A stretch of 57,543 nt of DNA from Gemmatimonadota bacterium (GTDB lineage: Bacteria > Gemmatimonadota > Gemmatimonadetes > Gemmatimonadales > GWC2-71-9). Within the stretch, counting starts at the first letter, position 1. Every line of letters starts with the position of its first letter. Shown in pieces: positions 1-8,924 of this stretch. The notes below the pieces were generated by a model. It saw only the letters and a list, made by a program, of their open reading frames with translations, made no database searches and was not told the DNA's origin. Location of the stretch: assembly GCA_003223395.1 (NCBI GenBank), contig QHUZ01000029.1, positions 1-57,543 of the forward strand, in the 5' to 3' direction. The position numbers and the translations under genes were made by a program.

Positions 1-2
1 AC

Positions 3-650
3 AACACCACGCTCGTAGACGGCAAGGGCAAGGACGACCAGATCGAGGGCCGCAAGGCGGAGATCAAGGCCCAGATCGAGAAGTCCACGTCCGATTACGA
101 CAAGGAAAAGCTCCAGGAGCGGCTGGCGAAGCTCGCCGGCGGCGTGGCCGTGCTGAATGTCGGCGCGGCGACCGAGACCGAGATGAAGGAGAAGAAGGCC
201 CGTGTCGAGGACGCGCTGCATGCGACCCGCGCGGCGGTCGAGGAGGGCATCGTGCCGGGCGGCGGTGTGGCGCTGCTGTGGTGTCAGAAGTCGCTCGACA
301 AGACCAAGGGTCACGATGACGATGAGAAGACCGGCATCGAGATCGTGCGCCGGGCCCTCGAGGAGCCGATCCGCATCATCGCCCAGAACGCGGGCGCGGA
401 AGGCGCCATCGTGGTCGGCAAGGTGAAGGACTCGAAGGACAAGAACTTCGGCTACAACGCCCAGACCGATAAGTTCGAGGACCTGGTGGCGTCCGGCGTC
501 ATCGACCCGACCAAGGTCACCCGGACGGCTTTGCAGAATGCCGCATCCATCGCGAGCCTGCTCCTCACGACCGAGTGCGTCGTGGTGGAGAAGAAAGAGA
601 AGGAAAAGGCTCCGCCGATGCCCGGTGGCGGCATGGGTGGCATGTACTAA
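3..650 (+). CDS. groEL: Chaperonin GroEL, C-terminal part (5' end outside window)
   Basis: This is the C-terminal 215 residues or so of the 60-kDa chaperonin that folds proteins in the cytoplasm with GroES. The frame is open from base 3. The visible part carries the segment [23 protein letters not shown], then the [13 protein letters not shown] region and the usual Gly-Met tail ending GGGMGGMY, so family membership is certain. The last ~145 residues cover the end of the apical/intermediate return and the equatorial domain. A strong hairpin downstream (695-728) probably ends the groE transcript. The true start lies upstream of the window. Confidence 0.97.
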   Translation, partial: NTTLVDGKGKDDQIEGRKAEIKAQIEKSTSDYDKEKLQERLAKLAGGVAVLNVGAATETEMKEKKARVEDALHATRAAVEEGIVPGGGVALLWCQKSLDKTKGHDDDEKTGIEIVRRALEEPIRIIAQNAGAEGAIVVGKVKDSKDKNFGYNAQTDKFEDLVASGVIDPTKVTRTALQNAASIASLLLTTECVVVEKKEKEKAPPMPGGGMGGMY

Positions 651-651
651 A

Positions 652-683
652 GGCTAGGCGCCTAGACGCTTAGACGCCTAGGA
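652..683. repeat. Tandem octamer array (4 units) after groEL
   Basis: Four back-to-back 8-nt units (GGCTAGGC, GCCTAGAC, GCTTAGAC, GCCTAGGA) start 2 bases after the groEL stop codon. The first two also form the palindrome CTAGGCGCCTAG. It is one of several short-period arrays in this window. Confidence 0.7.
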
Positions 684-694
684 AAAACCCTAGA

Positions 695-736
695 CTCCCC
701 CTCGTGTGACGTTCCGCACGGGGGGGAGCGCTATTT
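695..736 (+). terminator. Hairpin terminator candidate after groEL
   Basis: CTCCCCCTCGTG (695-706) pairs with CACGGGGGGGAG (717-728) in a 12-bp stem with one G-U pair and a 10-nt loop. It is followed by CGCTATTTT, a weak T tract. It sits between groEL and the HEAT-repeat gene starting at 746, so it is the likely end of the groE transcript. Confidence 0.65.
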
Positions 737-745
737 TGGTGGGCC

Positions 746-2848
746 ATGACCGTCCCTTCGGAAAAGGCGGCCCTCTCGCGAGAGTTGGCCGACTTCCTCA
801 TCGAGCTGTCCATCGCGCTGCACAAGCACGCGATGTATCCGGAGGGACATCCCTCGCTTGCGCCGGCGGCGGCGGGGGTGACGCGGCGCGCCGAGCACCT
901 GTTCGAGGAACGCGCCACCCTCGCCCTGGGCGTGGCACGGCAGCAGCTCGTCATCGAAGGCGTTGCAACCGACCCCCAAAACCCCCTCCTCTCCGAGCTC
1001 GCCGGCCGTCTGCATCGACACCATCTCGGCGCCGTGACCTTCCATCGCGGCCTCCGTGTGAACGAGGTCGTCGACGTCTTGAAGACGCTGGCGGTGGAGG
1101 CGGAGCGCACCGGCCACCCCCTCGGCCTCGGCGCGCCAGAGCAGCTCCGCGCCTGGGAACACGTCCGGTTGCATCCCGTCACGTACGAACGTCTCGAGCT
1201 GCTGCAGGAGGACGACCAGGCCGCGCTTGACGACAAGGGTGCCAAGGAACGCGGTCTGCGGGGCGCACAGCTCTGGGTCGGTCTCGCGCGGGCGGCGCTG
1301 AGCGCGGACGCGATGGCGAGCGAGGACGGTCCACCTCCGGCGACCGAACCGTCGGTGATCGCCAAGGCGATCGATGAGCGTCAGAACAACGCCGCGTACG
1401 ATCAGGTGATCGTGGGATACCTGTTGCAAATCGCCGATGAGCTGAAGCACACCGGCGGCGCGGAAGCGGCGGCGTTGCGACGCCGGACATCGAAGCTCGT
1501 CGGCGCGCTACATCCGGGAACGCTGCGACGGCTGATCGAGATGGGCGGCGACAACGCGCAGCGCACCAAGTTCGCGATCGACGCGACACATGGGCTTGCG
1601 GTGGATGCCGTCCTCGAGATCGTGCGCGCGATGGCCGACGCGTCGCACAAGACGGTCTCCGACCCCTTGGTGCGGATGCTGTCCAAGCTGGCGCAGCATG
1701 CGGAGCAGGGGACTGCGGAAGCACGACCCCAGGCCGACGAGGCGCTCCGCGAGCAGGTGCGCACGCTGCTGCAGGGCTGGACGCTCGAGGATCCGAATCC
1801 CGACGCGTACGGGAAAGCCCTGCACCGAATGGCGGCCGCGTCACCCGCCACCAGCGCGCGGAGTACGTGGCAACAGACCGCCGAGCCGCTCCGCATCGTG
1901 CAGACGGCGCTCGAGACCGGGGTGCTCGGGTTCGGCGCCTGGCGCGCGATCGAGCGGCTCGTCGCCGAGCACCAGGTGGGGAACCTCGTCGATCTGCTGG
2001 CCGTGTCGCCGTCCACGCCCGACGTCGGCCCGCTGTGGACGCGCGTCACTTCACCCGATGTAGTGCGTGAGCTGGCCAGCACCGAGCCACCGGACTTCGC
2101 GACACTGGACCGCGTGTTACCGCGGTTGCCCGTGGACGGCTTCGAGCCGCTGCTCGACGTGCTCGGCGCGTCGGAGTCCCGCACGACGCGTCGCGGGCTG
2201 CTCGATCGGCTGTCGCACGCCCCGCGCGAGCTCGGTCCTCTCATCGCCGCGCGTCTCGCGCGCGAGATCCCCTGGTACGTCACCCGTAATCTGCTGCTCA
2301 TCCTGGACGGTCTGCCCGCGCTGCCCGACGGATTTCGGGCGGCGGCGTTCATTGCACACGAGGACGCCCGCGTCCGGCGCGAGGCGTTGAAGGTGTCGCT
2401 CAAAGTTCCGGCGGAACGAGAGGCTGCGCTGCTCGGCGCGCTGCGCGATGCCGATCCGCGCATGGTTCGCGTCGCCCTGACCGCAGCGCTCGAGGACTGT
2501 CCGCCGTCGGCAGTGCCGCCGATCACGCAGGTCGCGCACGACCAGACGGTGGCCTCGGAGCTGCGGGTCCTGGCCATCAAGGTCCTGGGCCGCGTGAAGA
2601 ACGTCGTCGCCCTGACCGCGCTGCTCGAGATCGTGGACGGCGGGAAGAACTGGCTGGGGCGTCCGCGGCTCGCGGCCCGCTCACTCGAGCTGCTCGCCGC
2701 ATTGATGGCACTCGCGGCGGCGTGGCGGAACGATGGGCGGGCGGCCACTCTCCTGGCGCTGGCCGCCGCATCGAACGATCCCGACATCCGCAGCGCCGTG
2801 AGTCCAACACCGCGCACCACGGCCGCGATGGCCACGATCAAGCGATGA
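746..2848 (+). CDS. HEAT-repeat protein with N-terminal YxxGHP domain
   Basis: A 700-residue soluble-looking protein of unknown function. Residues ~10-125 form a domain containing the motif MYPEGHPS; the middle and C-terminal parts are Ala/Leu/Arg-rich helical repeats of HEAT type (for example the stretch from about residue 500 with DARVRREALKVSLKV and DPRMVRVALTAAL). The N-terminal domain resembles the N-terminus of the next gene's product (ALYRDGHPARERAL). The stop overlaps the next start as ATGA, so the two are translationally coupled and probably act together. HEAT repeats suggest a protein-protein scaffold; no catalytic motif is visible. Confidence 0.8.
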   Translation: MTVPSEKAALSRELADFLIELSIALHKHAMYPEGHPSLAPAAAGVTRRAEHLFEERATLALGVARQQLVIEGVATDPQNPLLSELAGRLHRHHLGAVTFHRGLRVNEVVDVLKTLAVEAERTGHPLGLGAPEQLRAWEHVRLHPVTYERLELLQEDDQAALDDKGAKERGLRGAQLWVGLARAALSADAMASEDGPPPATEPSVIAKAIDERQNNAAYDQVIVGYLLQIADELKHTGGAEAAALRRRTSKLVGALHPGTLRRLIEMGGDNAQRTKFAIDATHGLAVDAVLEIVRAMADASHKTVSDPLVRMLSKLAQHAEQGTAEARPQADEALREQVRTLLQGWTLEDPNPDAYGKALHRMAAASPATSARSTWQQTAEPLRIVQTALETGVLGFGAWRAIERLVAEHQVGNLVDLLAVSPSTPDVGPLWTRVTSPDVVRELASTEPPDFATLDRVLPRLPVDGFEPLLDVLGASESRTTRRGLLDRLSHAPRELGPLIAARLAREIPWYVTRNLLLILDGLPALPDGFRAAAFIAHEDARVRREALKVSLKVPAEREAALLGALRDADPRMVRVALTAALEDCPPSAVPPITQVAHDQTVASELRVLAIKVLGRVKNVVALTALLEIVDGGKNWLGRPRLAARSLELLAALMALAAAWRNDGRAATLLALAAASNDPDIRSAVSPTPRTTAAMATIKR

Positions 2849-4059
2849 GCGGCGACCCCGCCCGTTTTCTCAACGCCTTTGCCCAGGCGCTGGCCGCGAT
2901 GGCACTCTATCGCGACGGCCATCCCGCGCGCGAGCGCGCCCTCGACGTCGCCCATCAGCAGATCCAGGATCTCCAGTCCGATACGGCGCGGCCGCTGTTC
3001 ACTTTTCTCGGTGATGAGGTTGTGTTCGGACGGCTGCCGCTGCGCGAGCTGAAGTCGTGGGACTGGGGGAAACGCCTGGCGCAGGCCGGCATTCAACGCC
3101 TGGAGTTCGAGGATGCGGTGAGCCGCGAGGACTTCGAAGGATTTCTCGAGGAGGTGCTCGCGCGTCTGACGCTGTCTGCCATCAGCACCGAAGCGCGGCA
3201 GATGCGCCGTAGCAGCATCCGGTTCGGCGCGGTGGGACTGAAGGGCGAGAGCGAGCTCGCGCCGGAGCCGCTCCCGACTGCGACGATCAGCTTCTCGCTT
3301 GGCGAAGAAGTGGACACGGTGCGTTGGCTGCAACGCGAGGTGCAGACGACCGGCGCCGTGCCGCTCGTCGAGGCCGAGGCGGTGGTGCGCTCGCTCGCGA
3401 TCGCGATGCACGGCGGCCGGCAAGTCATGCTGCCGCTGCTCCAGCTCAAGGAATTCGACCAGTACACCACGACGCACTCGCTGAACGTGGCCGTCCTGTC
3501 GATGGCGCTGGCCGAGTTTCTCGGCCTCTCCGCGACCGATGTTCGGACGTTCGGCATCGCGGGCCTGCTGCACGACATCGGCAAGACCAAGATCCCGCTG
3601 GAGGTGCTCACGAAGCCCGGCAAACTCACCGCTGAAGAGCGGGCGTTGATGAACGAACACCCGGCGGCCGGTGCGCGCATGCTCCTCGAGGTCGAGGAGG
3701 ACCTGGACCTGGCGGTCGTGGTGGCGTACGAGCATCACATCATGATCAACGGCGGCGGCTATCCCGTTTTGCGGTACGCGCGCGACTGCCACCAGGCGAG
3801 CAAGCTGGTGCACGTCTGCGACGTGTACGATGCCCTGCGAACCCGGCGCCCGTACCGCGAGGCGTGGTCATTCGAGAAGACACTCGGATATCTGGAAGAA
3901 CGCGGCGGGCTGGAGTTCGACCCGGAGCTTTGTGGCACGTTCGTGCGGATGATGAAGCAGTGGGAGGGACAGGTAGCCCTGCTCCCCGATGTGTCGGCTT
4001 TCATCACCACGGCCACCCCGCCGCCTCCAGGTGCCAAACGGGAACGGACCGGGGTATGA
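2845..4059 (+). CDS. HD-GYP domain protein (divergent cyclic-di-GMP phosphodiesterase family)
   Basis: 404 residues. The N-terminal ~115 residues share the YxxGHP domain of the upstream gene; the C-terminal part is an HD-GYP domain with the metal motif HDIGK at residues 243-247 and a later YEHH...GGGYP segment. HD-GYP enzymes hydrolyse c-di-GMP. Here the signature HHExxDGxGYP reads HHIMINGGGYP, so the Glu and Asp are replaced by Ile and Asn; activity may be altered or lost. No receiver domain is present. The start at 2845 is chosen because it gives an ATGA overlap with the upstream stop; longer in-frame starts lie inside that gene. Confidence 0.9.
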   Translation: MSGDPARFLNAFAQALAAMALYRDGHPARERALDVAHQQIQDLQSDTARPLFTFLGDEVVFGRLPLRELKSWDWGKRLAQAGIQRLEFEDAVSREDFEGFLEEVLARLTLSAISTEARQMRRSSIRFGAVGLKGESELAPEPLPTATISFSLGEEVDTVRWLQREVQTTGAVPLVEAEAVVRSLAIAMHGGRQVMLPLLQLKEFDQYTTTHSLNVAVLSMALAEFLGLSATDVRTFGIAGLLHDIGKTKIPLEVLTKPGKLTAEERALMNEHPAAGARMLLEVEEDLDLAVVVAYEHHIMINGGGYPVLRYARDCHQASKLVHVCDVYDALRTRRPYREAWSFEKTLGYLEERGGLEFDPELCGTFVRMMKQWEGQVALLPDVSAFITTATPPPPGAKRERTGV

Positions 4060-4080
4060 TTGGGGCCGCTGTTCGGTTCG

Positions 4081-4108
4081 GTAGGGGCGCAGCATGCTGC
4101 GCCCCTAC
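4081..4108. repeat. 28-bp perfect palindrome (GCAGCATGCTGC core), copy 1
   Basis: Arms GTAGGGGCGCAGCA and TGCTGCGCCCCTAC form a perfect 28-bp palindrome in the gap after the HD-GYP gene. A second copy with a 3-nt insertion in one arm lies at 32065-32097. Both copies create an ATG followed by codons for LRPY. It looks like a REP-type dispersed element. Confidence 0.8.
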
Positions 4109-4132
4109 ACTAATCCCGTATCAGGACTTGTG

Positions 4133-4489
4133 ATGCGTTGGACGATTCTGTTGGGCGCGTTATTCGTCGCGCAGTCCCCGCCGCGCCTCACTGGGAACTG
4201 GCAAGCGCGCACGGGCGACGAGATCCGCCACATCATGGTGCGCAGCGACAGCTCGGCGCAGTTCGGCCAGGATCTCGCGCGCTGGCGCGTCGTGGGCGAC
4301 AGCCTGTGGATTACGTTGGGCGACGGGGTGTGGCAGGTCTACGGGATGAAGCTCAACGGCGACAAGCTCACGATCAGCGGTGGGGATTTGGAGAAGCCGG
4401 TCACGCTGCGCCGGGTGGGTCCGCCGACTGCGCGTCCCGATACGTTGACGATTCCCGACCCGCCGGCACCCAATCAGCGCGCTTGGTAG
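4133..4489 (+). CDS. Small secreted protein of unknown function
   Basis: 118 residues starting at ATG 4133: a short hydrophobic N-terminus (MRWTILLGALFVAQS) that looks like a signal peptide, then a small domain with LTGNWQ, DSSAQFGQD and a run of alternating hydrophobic and charged residues typical of a small beta-sheet domain. An earlier in-frame ATG at 4094 lies inside the palindromic repeat and would add MLRPY and eight more residues ahead of the signal peptide, so it is less likely. It ends 1 base before the stop of the convergent kinase gene. I do not recognise the family. Confidence 0.65.
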   Translation: MRWTILLGALFVAQSPPRLTGNWQARTGDEIRHIMVRSDSSAQFGQDLARWRVVGDSLWITLGDGVWQVYGMKLNGDKLTISGGDLEKPVTLRRVGPPTARPDTLTIPDPPAPNQRAW

Positions 4490-4490
4490 C

Positions 4491-6344
4491 CTATTTCAGT
4501 TCTGTAACCGCCGCCAACCGCCAGCCCACGTCCTTCCGCTCGAACCGCATCGCGAACCGCCGCCGGTCCACCCGCGGCGCACCGCCGCGGGCCGGGATGT
4601 ACTCGAACATCGCCCGGACATTGCCGGTTGCGGTGGTGCCGCGGACGCCGAAATCCTCGATCGTGAATTTTGCCGTGATCTGATTCCAGTCGCGGAAAAA
4701 CGCCTCCCAGCCGCGGCGCTCCGAGTCCGTCAGTCCGGGATATAGCACCCGAATATTGGATATCCGCTGGCTTGCGAGCGCCCGCCCGAGGTCGCTGAGC
4801 AACACGTCGATGGCCTCGCGGGCACCTGCCGGTTGTGCGCTCGGTGGCGCGATGCCCGCGTCAATCCCGATCTGCTCGGCACTCTGCGCGGCGACCTTGG
4901 CGAGCGTGAAGTCCTGCTCGTGGAGGAGTGATTCGGCGCGCGCCAGGAAGACGCCGGCATTGGAGGCCGCCCGTCCCGTGGGAATGGCCTGGACGACCGG
5001 TGTGACACGATCGATCATGTGCTGCGCCTCACGATCCATCGCCCGCGCTTCCTCACGCGCGCGGGCGTAGGCCTGCGCGGCCTCGACGTAGCCGCGCACC
5101 GCGAGCGACTGATCGCCCCGCTGCAGTGCCTGATCGGCTGCCTCGAACATCGATTGCGCGAGGATGAGCGCCGGGACGCTGTTTTTCTGCGCACCCGCCA
5201 CGATCGCGCGGTCGTGCGCCGCAATAGCCGAATCGCGCCTCGAGGTGATGTACATCGAGATGGGAGCGGTGGTGGGCGCGGCGGGCGGTGCGCCCAGACC
5301 GGTGGGCGCCGGGGGCGGGGGATTCACAACCGCGGGACTCGACGGATCCTCGGCCGTTTGGCCCGACGCGTAGACCAACAGCAGCACGACCGCCGCGAGG
5401 GCGGCCAGCACGGCGAGACGCGCCCTCGTCGATGCATGCGTAATGAGCTTCAACATCGGGCGGGGCAGCGGGGTCCAGCGCCCAAGCGGCTGCGTCGCCT
5501 CTTCGTCGGCGCCCGACAAGGCCGCGCGGATCTGCTGCAGGGTGGACATCATCTGGCCGGCCGACTCGTAGCGCTCGTGCGGGACCTTGTTCATCGCCTT
5601 CGCGACCACACGCTCGAGCGCCGCCGGGATCGACGGCGCCACGGTCCGCAGCGGCCGCGGCTCGGTCGTCAGCACTTGATAGAGTACGCCGTGCACGGAC
5701 TCCGCCTCGAACGGCCGCTGGTAGCAGAGCAGCTCGTAGAGCATGCAGCCCATGGAGAAGACGTCGGTGGCGGGTGTGATCGCGCCGTTCGTGATCTGCT
5801 CCGGAGCCATGTACGTCGGCGTGCCCACGATCGCGCCCGAGCCGGTGGTGTCGGCCTTTTGCAACCGGGCGATCCCGAAGTCCATGATCTTCACGCGACC
5901 GTCGGGCATCACGCGCACGTTGGAAGGTTTCACGTCGCGGTGAATCACGCCGCGCTGATGCGCGAAGTGGAGGCCGGTCAGCACCTCGATCGCGATGTCG
6001 AGCTTGCGCTCCAGCGCGAGCGGATCGCGCAACGCGATCATGTCGGAGAGATCGCGCCCTTCCACCAGCTCCATCGCGATGTACAGCTGGCCCTCGGACT
6101 CGCCGAGGTCGTACACGGTGACGATGTTGGCGTGCTGGATCGCGCCGGCGGCGCGCGCTTCGCGCAGGAACCGGTCGTGCATGTCTTTCGTCTTGCGGAA
6201 GCTCGCGCTCAAGAGCTTGAGTGCGACGTAGCGCCGCAGCACCGTGTCGTAGGCCTTCCACACGATGCCCATGGCCCCTTCGCCGAGCAGCTGATGCAGC
6301 TCGTACTTGCCGAGCCGGCGGTAGCGCTGAGACGCGTCGCTCAC
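4491..6344 (-). CDS. Membrane-anchored Ser/Thr protein kinase (PknB-like)
   Basis: 617 residues. A cytoplasmic Hanks-type kinase domain comes first: glycine loop GEGAMG (21-26), catalytic Lys43, Glu62, HRDVKPSN (135-142), DFG (155-157) and the APE-type MAPEQ. A Pro-rich linker and one membrane segment (about 308-326) follow, then an extracytoplasmic Ala-rich helical region and a C-terminal NTF2-like fold candidate. GTG at 6344 is preferred because it makes a GTGA overlap with the upstream gene, as elsewhere in this operon; a TTG at 6356 is possible. It is the last gene of the minus-strand operon with ManC and a GlmU-like protein. Targets are unknown. Confidence 0.93.
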   Translation of the reverse strand: MSDASQRYRRLGKYELHQLLGEGAMGIVWKAYDTVLRRYVALKLLSASFRKTKDMHDRFLREARAAGAIQHANIVTVYDLGESEGQLYIAMELVEGRDLSDMIALRDPLALERKLDIAIEVLTGLHFAHQRGVIHRDVKPSNVRVMPDGRVKIMDFGIARLQKADTTGSGAIVGTPTYMAPEQITNGAITPATDVFSMGCMLYELLCYQRPFEAESVHGVLYQVLTTEPRPLRTVAPSIPAALERVVAKAMNKVPHERYESAGQMMSTLQQIRAALSGADEEATQPLGRWTPLPRPMLKLITHASTRARLAVLAALAAVVLLLVYASGQTAEDPSSPAVVNPPPPAPTGLGAPPAAPTTAPISMYITSRRDSAIAAHDRAIVAGAQKNSVPALILAQSMFEAADQALQRGDQSLAVRGYVEAAQAYARAREEARAMDREAQHMIDRVTPVVQAIPTGRAASNAGVFLARAESLLHEQDFTLAKVAAQSAEQIGIDAGIAPPSAQPAGAREAIDVLLSDLGRALASQRISNIRVLYPGLTDSERRGWEAFFRDWNQITAKFTIEDFGVRGTTATGNVRAMFEYIPARGGAPRVDRRRFAMRFERKDVGWRLAAVTELK

Positions 6345-7510
6345 CGGGTCAGCCAATCGAAGGCCCGCGCCAGGTACGAGCGCATCGGCTCCGTCACCTC
6401 GACGTGTCGCCGCGGGAGCACCCGTTCGACCGTCGCGAGAAACTTCTCCAGCCTCATCCGCTCGGATGCGGAGCCTCCCCAGGAAAATGGCGCTACGTAC
6501 TTGGGTGCCTTCACATCGTCGAAGACGCTGGCGCCGGCGCCGATCACCGAACCGGCATCCAGCAACGTGCCGATCGCGGTCTTGGCGTGATCGCCGATGA
6601 GACTACCCAAAAACTGGTGTCCAGTTTCCAGCTTCGTGCCCGCGACGTCCAGCCGCACGGGACCGTAGGTGCTCTTGAGATTCGATGTCGTCGTCCCGGC
6701 GCCGAAATTGACCCACCGGCCCAGCACCGAGTGTCCCAGGAACCCATAATGGCTCTTGTTGGCATAGCCGAGCATCGCGGTCGTGGACACCTCGCCGTGG
6801 ACGACGCACCAGGGTCCGATCGCCGAATGCCGGATCGCTCCTCCCGTGATTCGCGTATTCGCTCCTACCCAGAGCGGTCCCTCGAGCCGGGTACCGGACC
6901 GCACTTCGACTCCGCTCTCTAGGACCACCGGACCGTTGCGAGTGTCAAAGACCACGCCGGGCTCGACCGCCGCTTCCCGCACCGACACCCAGGCCGCGTC
7001 GCCGAGCACGATCGAGCCTTTGGGCACCGGGTCCGAATCGCCCAGCAGCTTGATGACGTCCTCGCGCAGCAGCTGCTCCAGCACGCTGACGAGGTCATGG
7101 ACCCCGCGGAGCAGCACGCCCTCCACATTCATGGCCTGGGCGTTCGAGACCGGGCCCGTCCAGGTACTCCCCGCCGGGACCGCCCACCCGACGGTGATCC
7201 CCTCATGAGTGAGTCGCGCGGCAGCATTTGGTAACGGTCCCGCGAGTCCGCGCGGCGCGAACGTGGACGAGCCGATCACCGCGGGTCCGGCGACGGCGCG
7301 CCGCGCCTCGACCGGTGGCACGCCGGGCTCGGGGAATCCGGCGAGATGGGGGAGCGCGAAAATCGCTACCGCTTCGGTGCCGACGAACGTCTCCCACCGC
7401 TCGCGCACCAAATGCGCCCCGGCGCGCAACTCGGACAGCGGCCGGATCCCGGCGAACGGCGCCCACGCGAGCGTGGGATCGGGATCGAGGAGATAGAGCG
7501 CGTGGGTCAC
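6341..7510 (-). CDS. GlmU-like sugar-nucleotidyltransferase family protein with left-handed beta-helix
   Basis: 389 residues. The C-terminal half has the hexapeptide-repeat pattern of a left-handed beta-helix (VVLESGVEVRSG, LWVGANTRITGG, WVNFGAGTTTSNLKS), as in the acetyltransferase half of GlmU. The N-terminal half is shorter than a canonical uridylyltransferase domain and lacks the GxGTRM signature, so the protein belongs to the GlmU-like group rather than being GlmU itself. It uses a GTG start overlapping the manC stop by 4 bp (GTGA). The neighbour suggests a role in activated-sugar metabolism for the envelope; substrate unknown. Confidence 0.82.
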   Translation of the reverse strand: MTHALYLLDPDPTLAWAPFAGIRPLSELRAGAHLVRERWETFVGTEAVAIFALPHLAGFPEPGVPPVEARRAVAGPAVIGSSTFAPRGLAGPLPNAAARLTHEGITVGWAVPAGSTWTGPVSNAQAMNVEGVLLRGVHDLVSVLEQLLREDVIKLLGDSDPVPKGSIVLGDAAWVSVREAAVEPGVVFDTRNGPVVLESGVEVRSGTRLEGPLWVGANTRITGGAIRHSAIGPWCVVHGEVSTTAMLGYANKSHYGFLGHSVLGRWVNFGAGTTTSNLKSTYGPVRLDVAGTKLETGHQFLGSLIGDHAKTAIGTLLDAGSVIGAGASVFDDVKAPKYVAPFSWGGSASERMRLEKFLATVERVLPRRHVEVTEPMRSYLARAFDWLTR

Positions 7511-8517
7511 AGCTTCTGCACCAGCGCTTTGAGTTTGTCCGGATGCCCGGTCGGCATCACCAGCGCGTGCCCGTTGGCGCGCACGACCACCATGTCCTCG
7601 ATGCCGACGACGGCGACGTCTTCGGTCTCGGCCCAGATCACGCAGTTCTTCACGTCATCACCCAGCGTGACATTGCCCACGGTGACGTTGCCGCGCGCGT
7701 CGCAGCGACGAATGCGCAGCAGCGCGTCCCACGAGCCGATGTCGTCCCACGAGAACGCGCCCGTCACGACCGCCAGGCGGTTCGTCCGCTCGAGCACCGC
7801 CACATCGACGGCGACCGGCGTCACCGCAGCGAAGAAACGCGGCGCGTCGCCCTTCGTGAGCGCCGGCCACCCGGGAGCAAGCTCCTCCGCATACGCGCCG
7901 GCCTCGCCGAGGAACCGCGCCGCGCTCCAGGCAAACAGGCCGGTATTCCACAGGGCGCCGCGTCGCCGCAGCAGCGCTGCCCGCGCTGGACTCGGCTTTT
8001 CGATGAAGCGCCCCACCTTGCGCGCGCGGCCGAGCGGCTTTCCGGGCACGATGTAGCCGTACCCCGTCTCGTTTCGCGTCGGCTTCACGCCGACGGTCAC
8101 CAACACATCGTGCTCGGCGGCGACGTCGAGCGCGTGCGTCGCGGCGGCGCGAAACGCGCGGTCGTCGCCAATCGCCCAGTCGGCATGGAGCGACAGCATC
8201 TGGCCGCCGGGGTCGTGTTTGGCGATCCAGTGCGCTGCCCAGGCGAGCGCCGGCGCCGTGGAGGCGGCGCGTGGCTCGGCGAAGACGTTCGCTTTGGGGA
8301 TCTCCGGCACTATCGCGGCGACGCTCTCGACGAGCGACGGTCCTGTCAGGATCAAGGTGCGCTCAGGTGGCACGAGCTCGCGCAGGCGCGCGACCGTCTG
8401 CGTCAGCAGCGGCCGGTCGCCGGTCAGCGGCAGCAGCTGCTTGGGTCGCTCGGGTGTCGAGAGCGGCCAGAACCGCGTGCCCGATCCGCCGGCGAGAATA
8501 GCGGCCCACGTACTCAC
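7507..8517 (-). CDS. manC: Mannose-1-phosphate guanylyltransferase
   Basis: 336 residues. It makes GDP-mannose from mannose-1-phosphate and GTP for surface polysaccharides. The nucleotide-binding signature LAGGSGTRFWPLS is at the N-terminus, followed by the RPKQLL motif, the ETGYGYI segment and the FIEKP motif with the sugar-binding lysine. It is a single-domain enzyme without the phosphomannose isomerase extension seen in larger bifunctional versions. GTG start, GTGA overlap with the response regulator upstream. Confidence 0.93.
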   Translation of the reverse strand: MSTWAAILAGGSGTRFWPLSTPERPKQLLPLTGDRPLLTQTVARLRELVPPERTLILTGPSLVESVAAIVPEIPKANVFAEPRAASTAPALAWAAHWIAKHDPGGQMLSLHADWAIGDDRAFRAAATHALDVAAEHDVLVTVGVKPTRNETGYGYIVPGKPLGRARKVGRFIEKPSPARAALLRRRGALWNTGLFAWSAARFLGEAGAYAEELAPGWPALTKGDAPRFFAAVTPVAVDVAVLERTNRLAVVTGAFSWDDIGSWDALLRIRRCDARGNVTVGNVTLGDDVKNCVIWAETEDVAVVGIEDMVVVRANGHALVMPTGHPDKLKALVQKL

Positions 8518-8909
8518 GAGGCCTCCGGCTCCACGTCACCGAACATGATGGCGATGCGCTGGCTGAGCTTCGTCGGACTGAACGGTTTCGTCACCAGCCC
8601 GGCGCCGAGCCGGCGCGCCTCGCGGAGGATCCGATCTTCGCCCTCGGCCGTGAGGACGAGGACGGGAAGCCGCGCGGTGCCGTGCTGTTTCCGCAGGTCG
8701 CGCAGGAAATCGAGGCCGGAGCCGTCGGGCAGATGGAGGTCGAGCAGCAGGCCGTCGGTTCCGGGATTGGCGCGCAGCGCGCTGCGCGCTTCGTCGAGCG
8801 TGCGGGCGACGCTCACGCGGTAGCCGAGCTGTTCGAGATAAGGACGCAAGACGATCCCGATATGTGGCTCGTCGTCCACTACGAGAAGGTGCCGTGCGGA
8901 GTCTGCCAC
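8514..8909 (-). CDS. Single-domain response regulator (CheY-like)
   Basis: 131 residues forming one receiver domain with no output domain. The acidic pair D12-D13, phosphoacceptor D57, T87 and K108 are all present, so it should be phosphorylatable. It lies 15 bp after the roadblock gene and overlaps manC, which suggests the sugar-nucleotide genes sit in a signalling operon. Its partner kinase is not identifiable here. Confidence 0.92.
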   Translation of the reverse strand: MADSARHLLVVDDEPHIGIVLRPYLEQLGYRVSVARTLDEARSALRANPGTDGLLLDLHLPDGSGLDFLRDLRKQHGTARLPVLVLTAEGEDRILREARRLGAGLVTKPFSPTKLSQRIAIMFGDVEPEAS

Positions 8910-8924
8910 CGGCGGACCGTCGGG

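Noticed and set aside
1402-3813. Long antisense open frame (about 800 codons) opposite the HEAT/HD-GYP genes
   Set aside because: It mirrors third-position GC bias of the real genes, has no recognisable domain, and crosses two coupled plus-strand genes.
5019-6590. Plus-strand frame of about 523 codons opposite the Ser/Thr kinase
   Set aside because: Arg/His-rich shadow; the kinase has all catalytic motifs.
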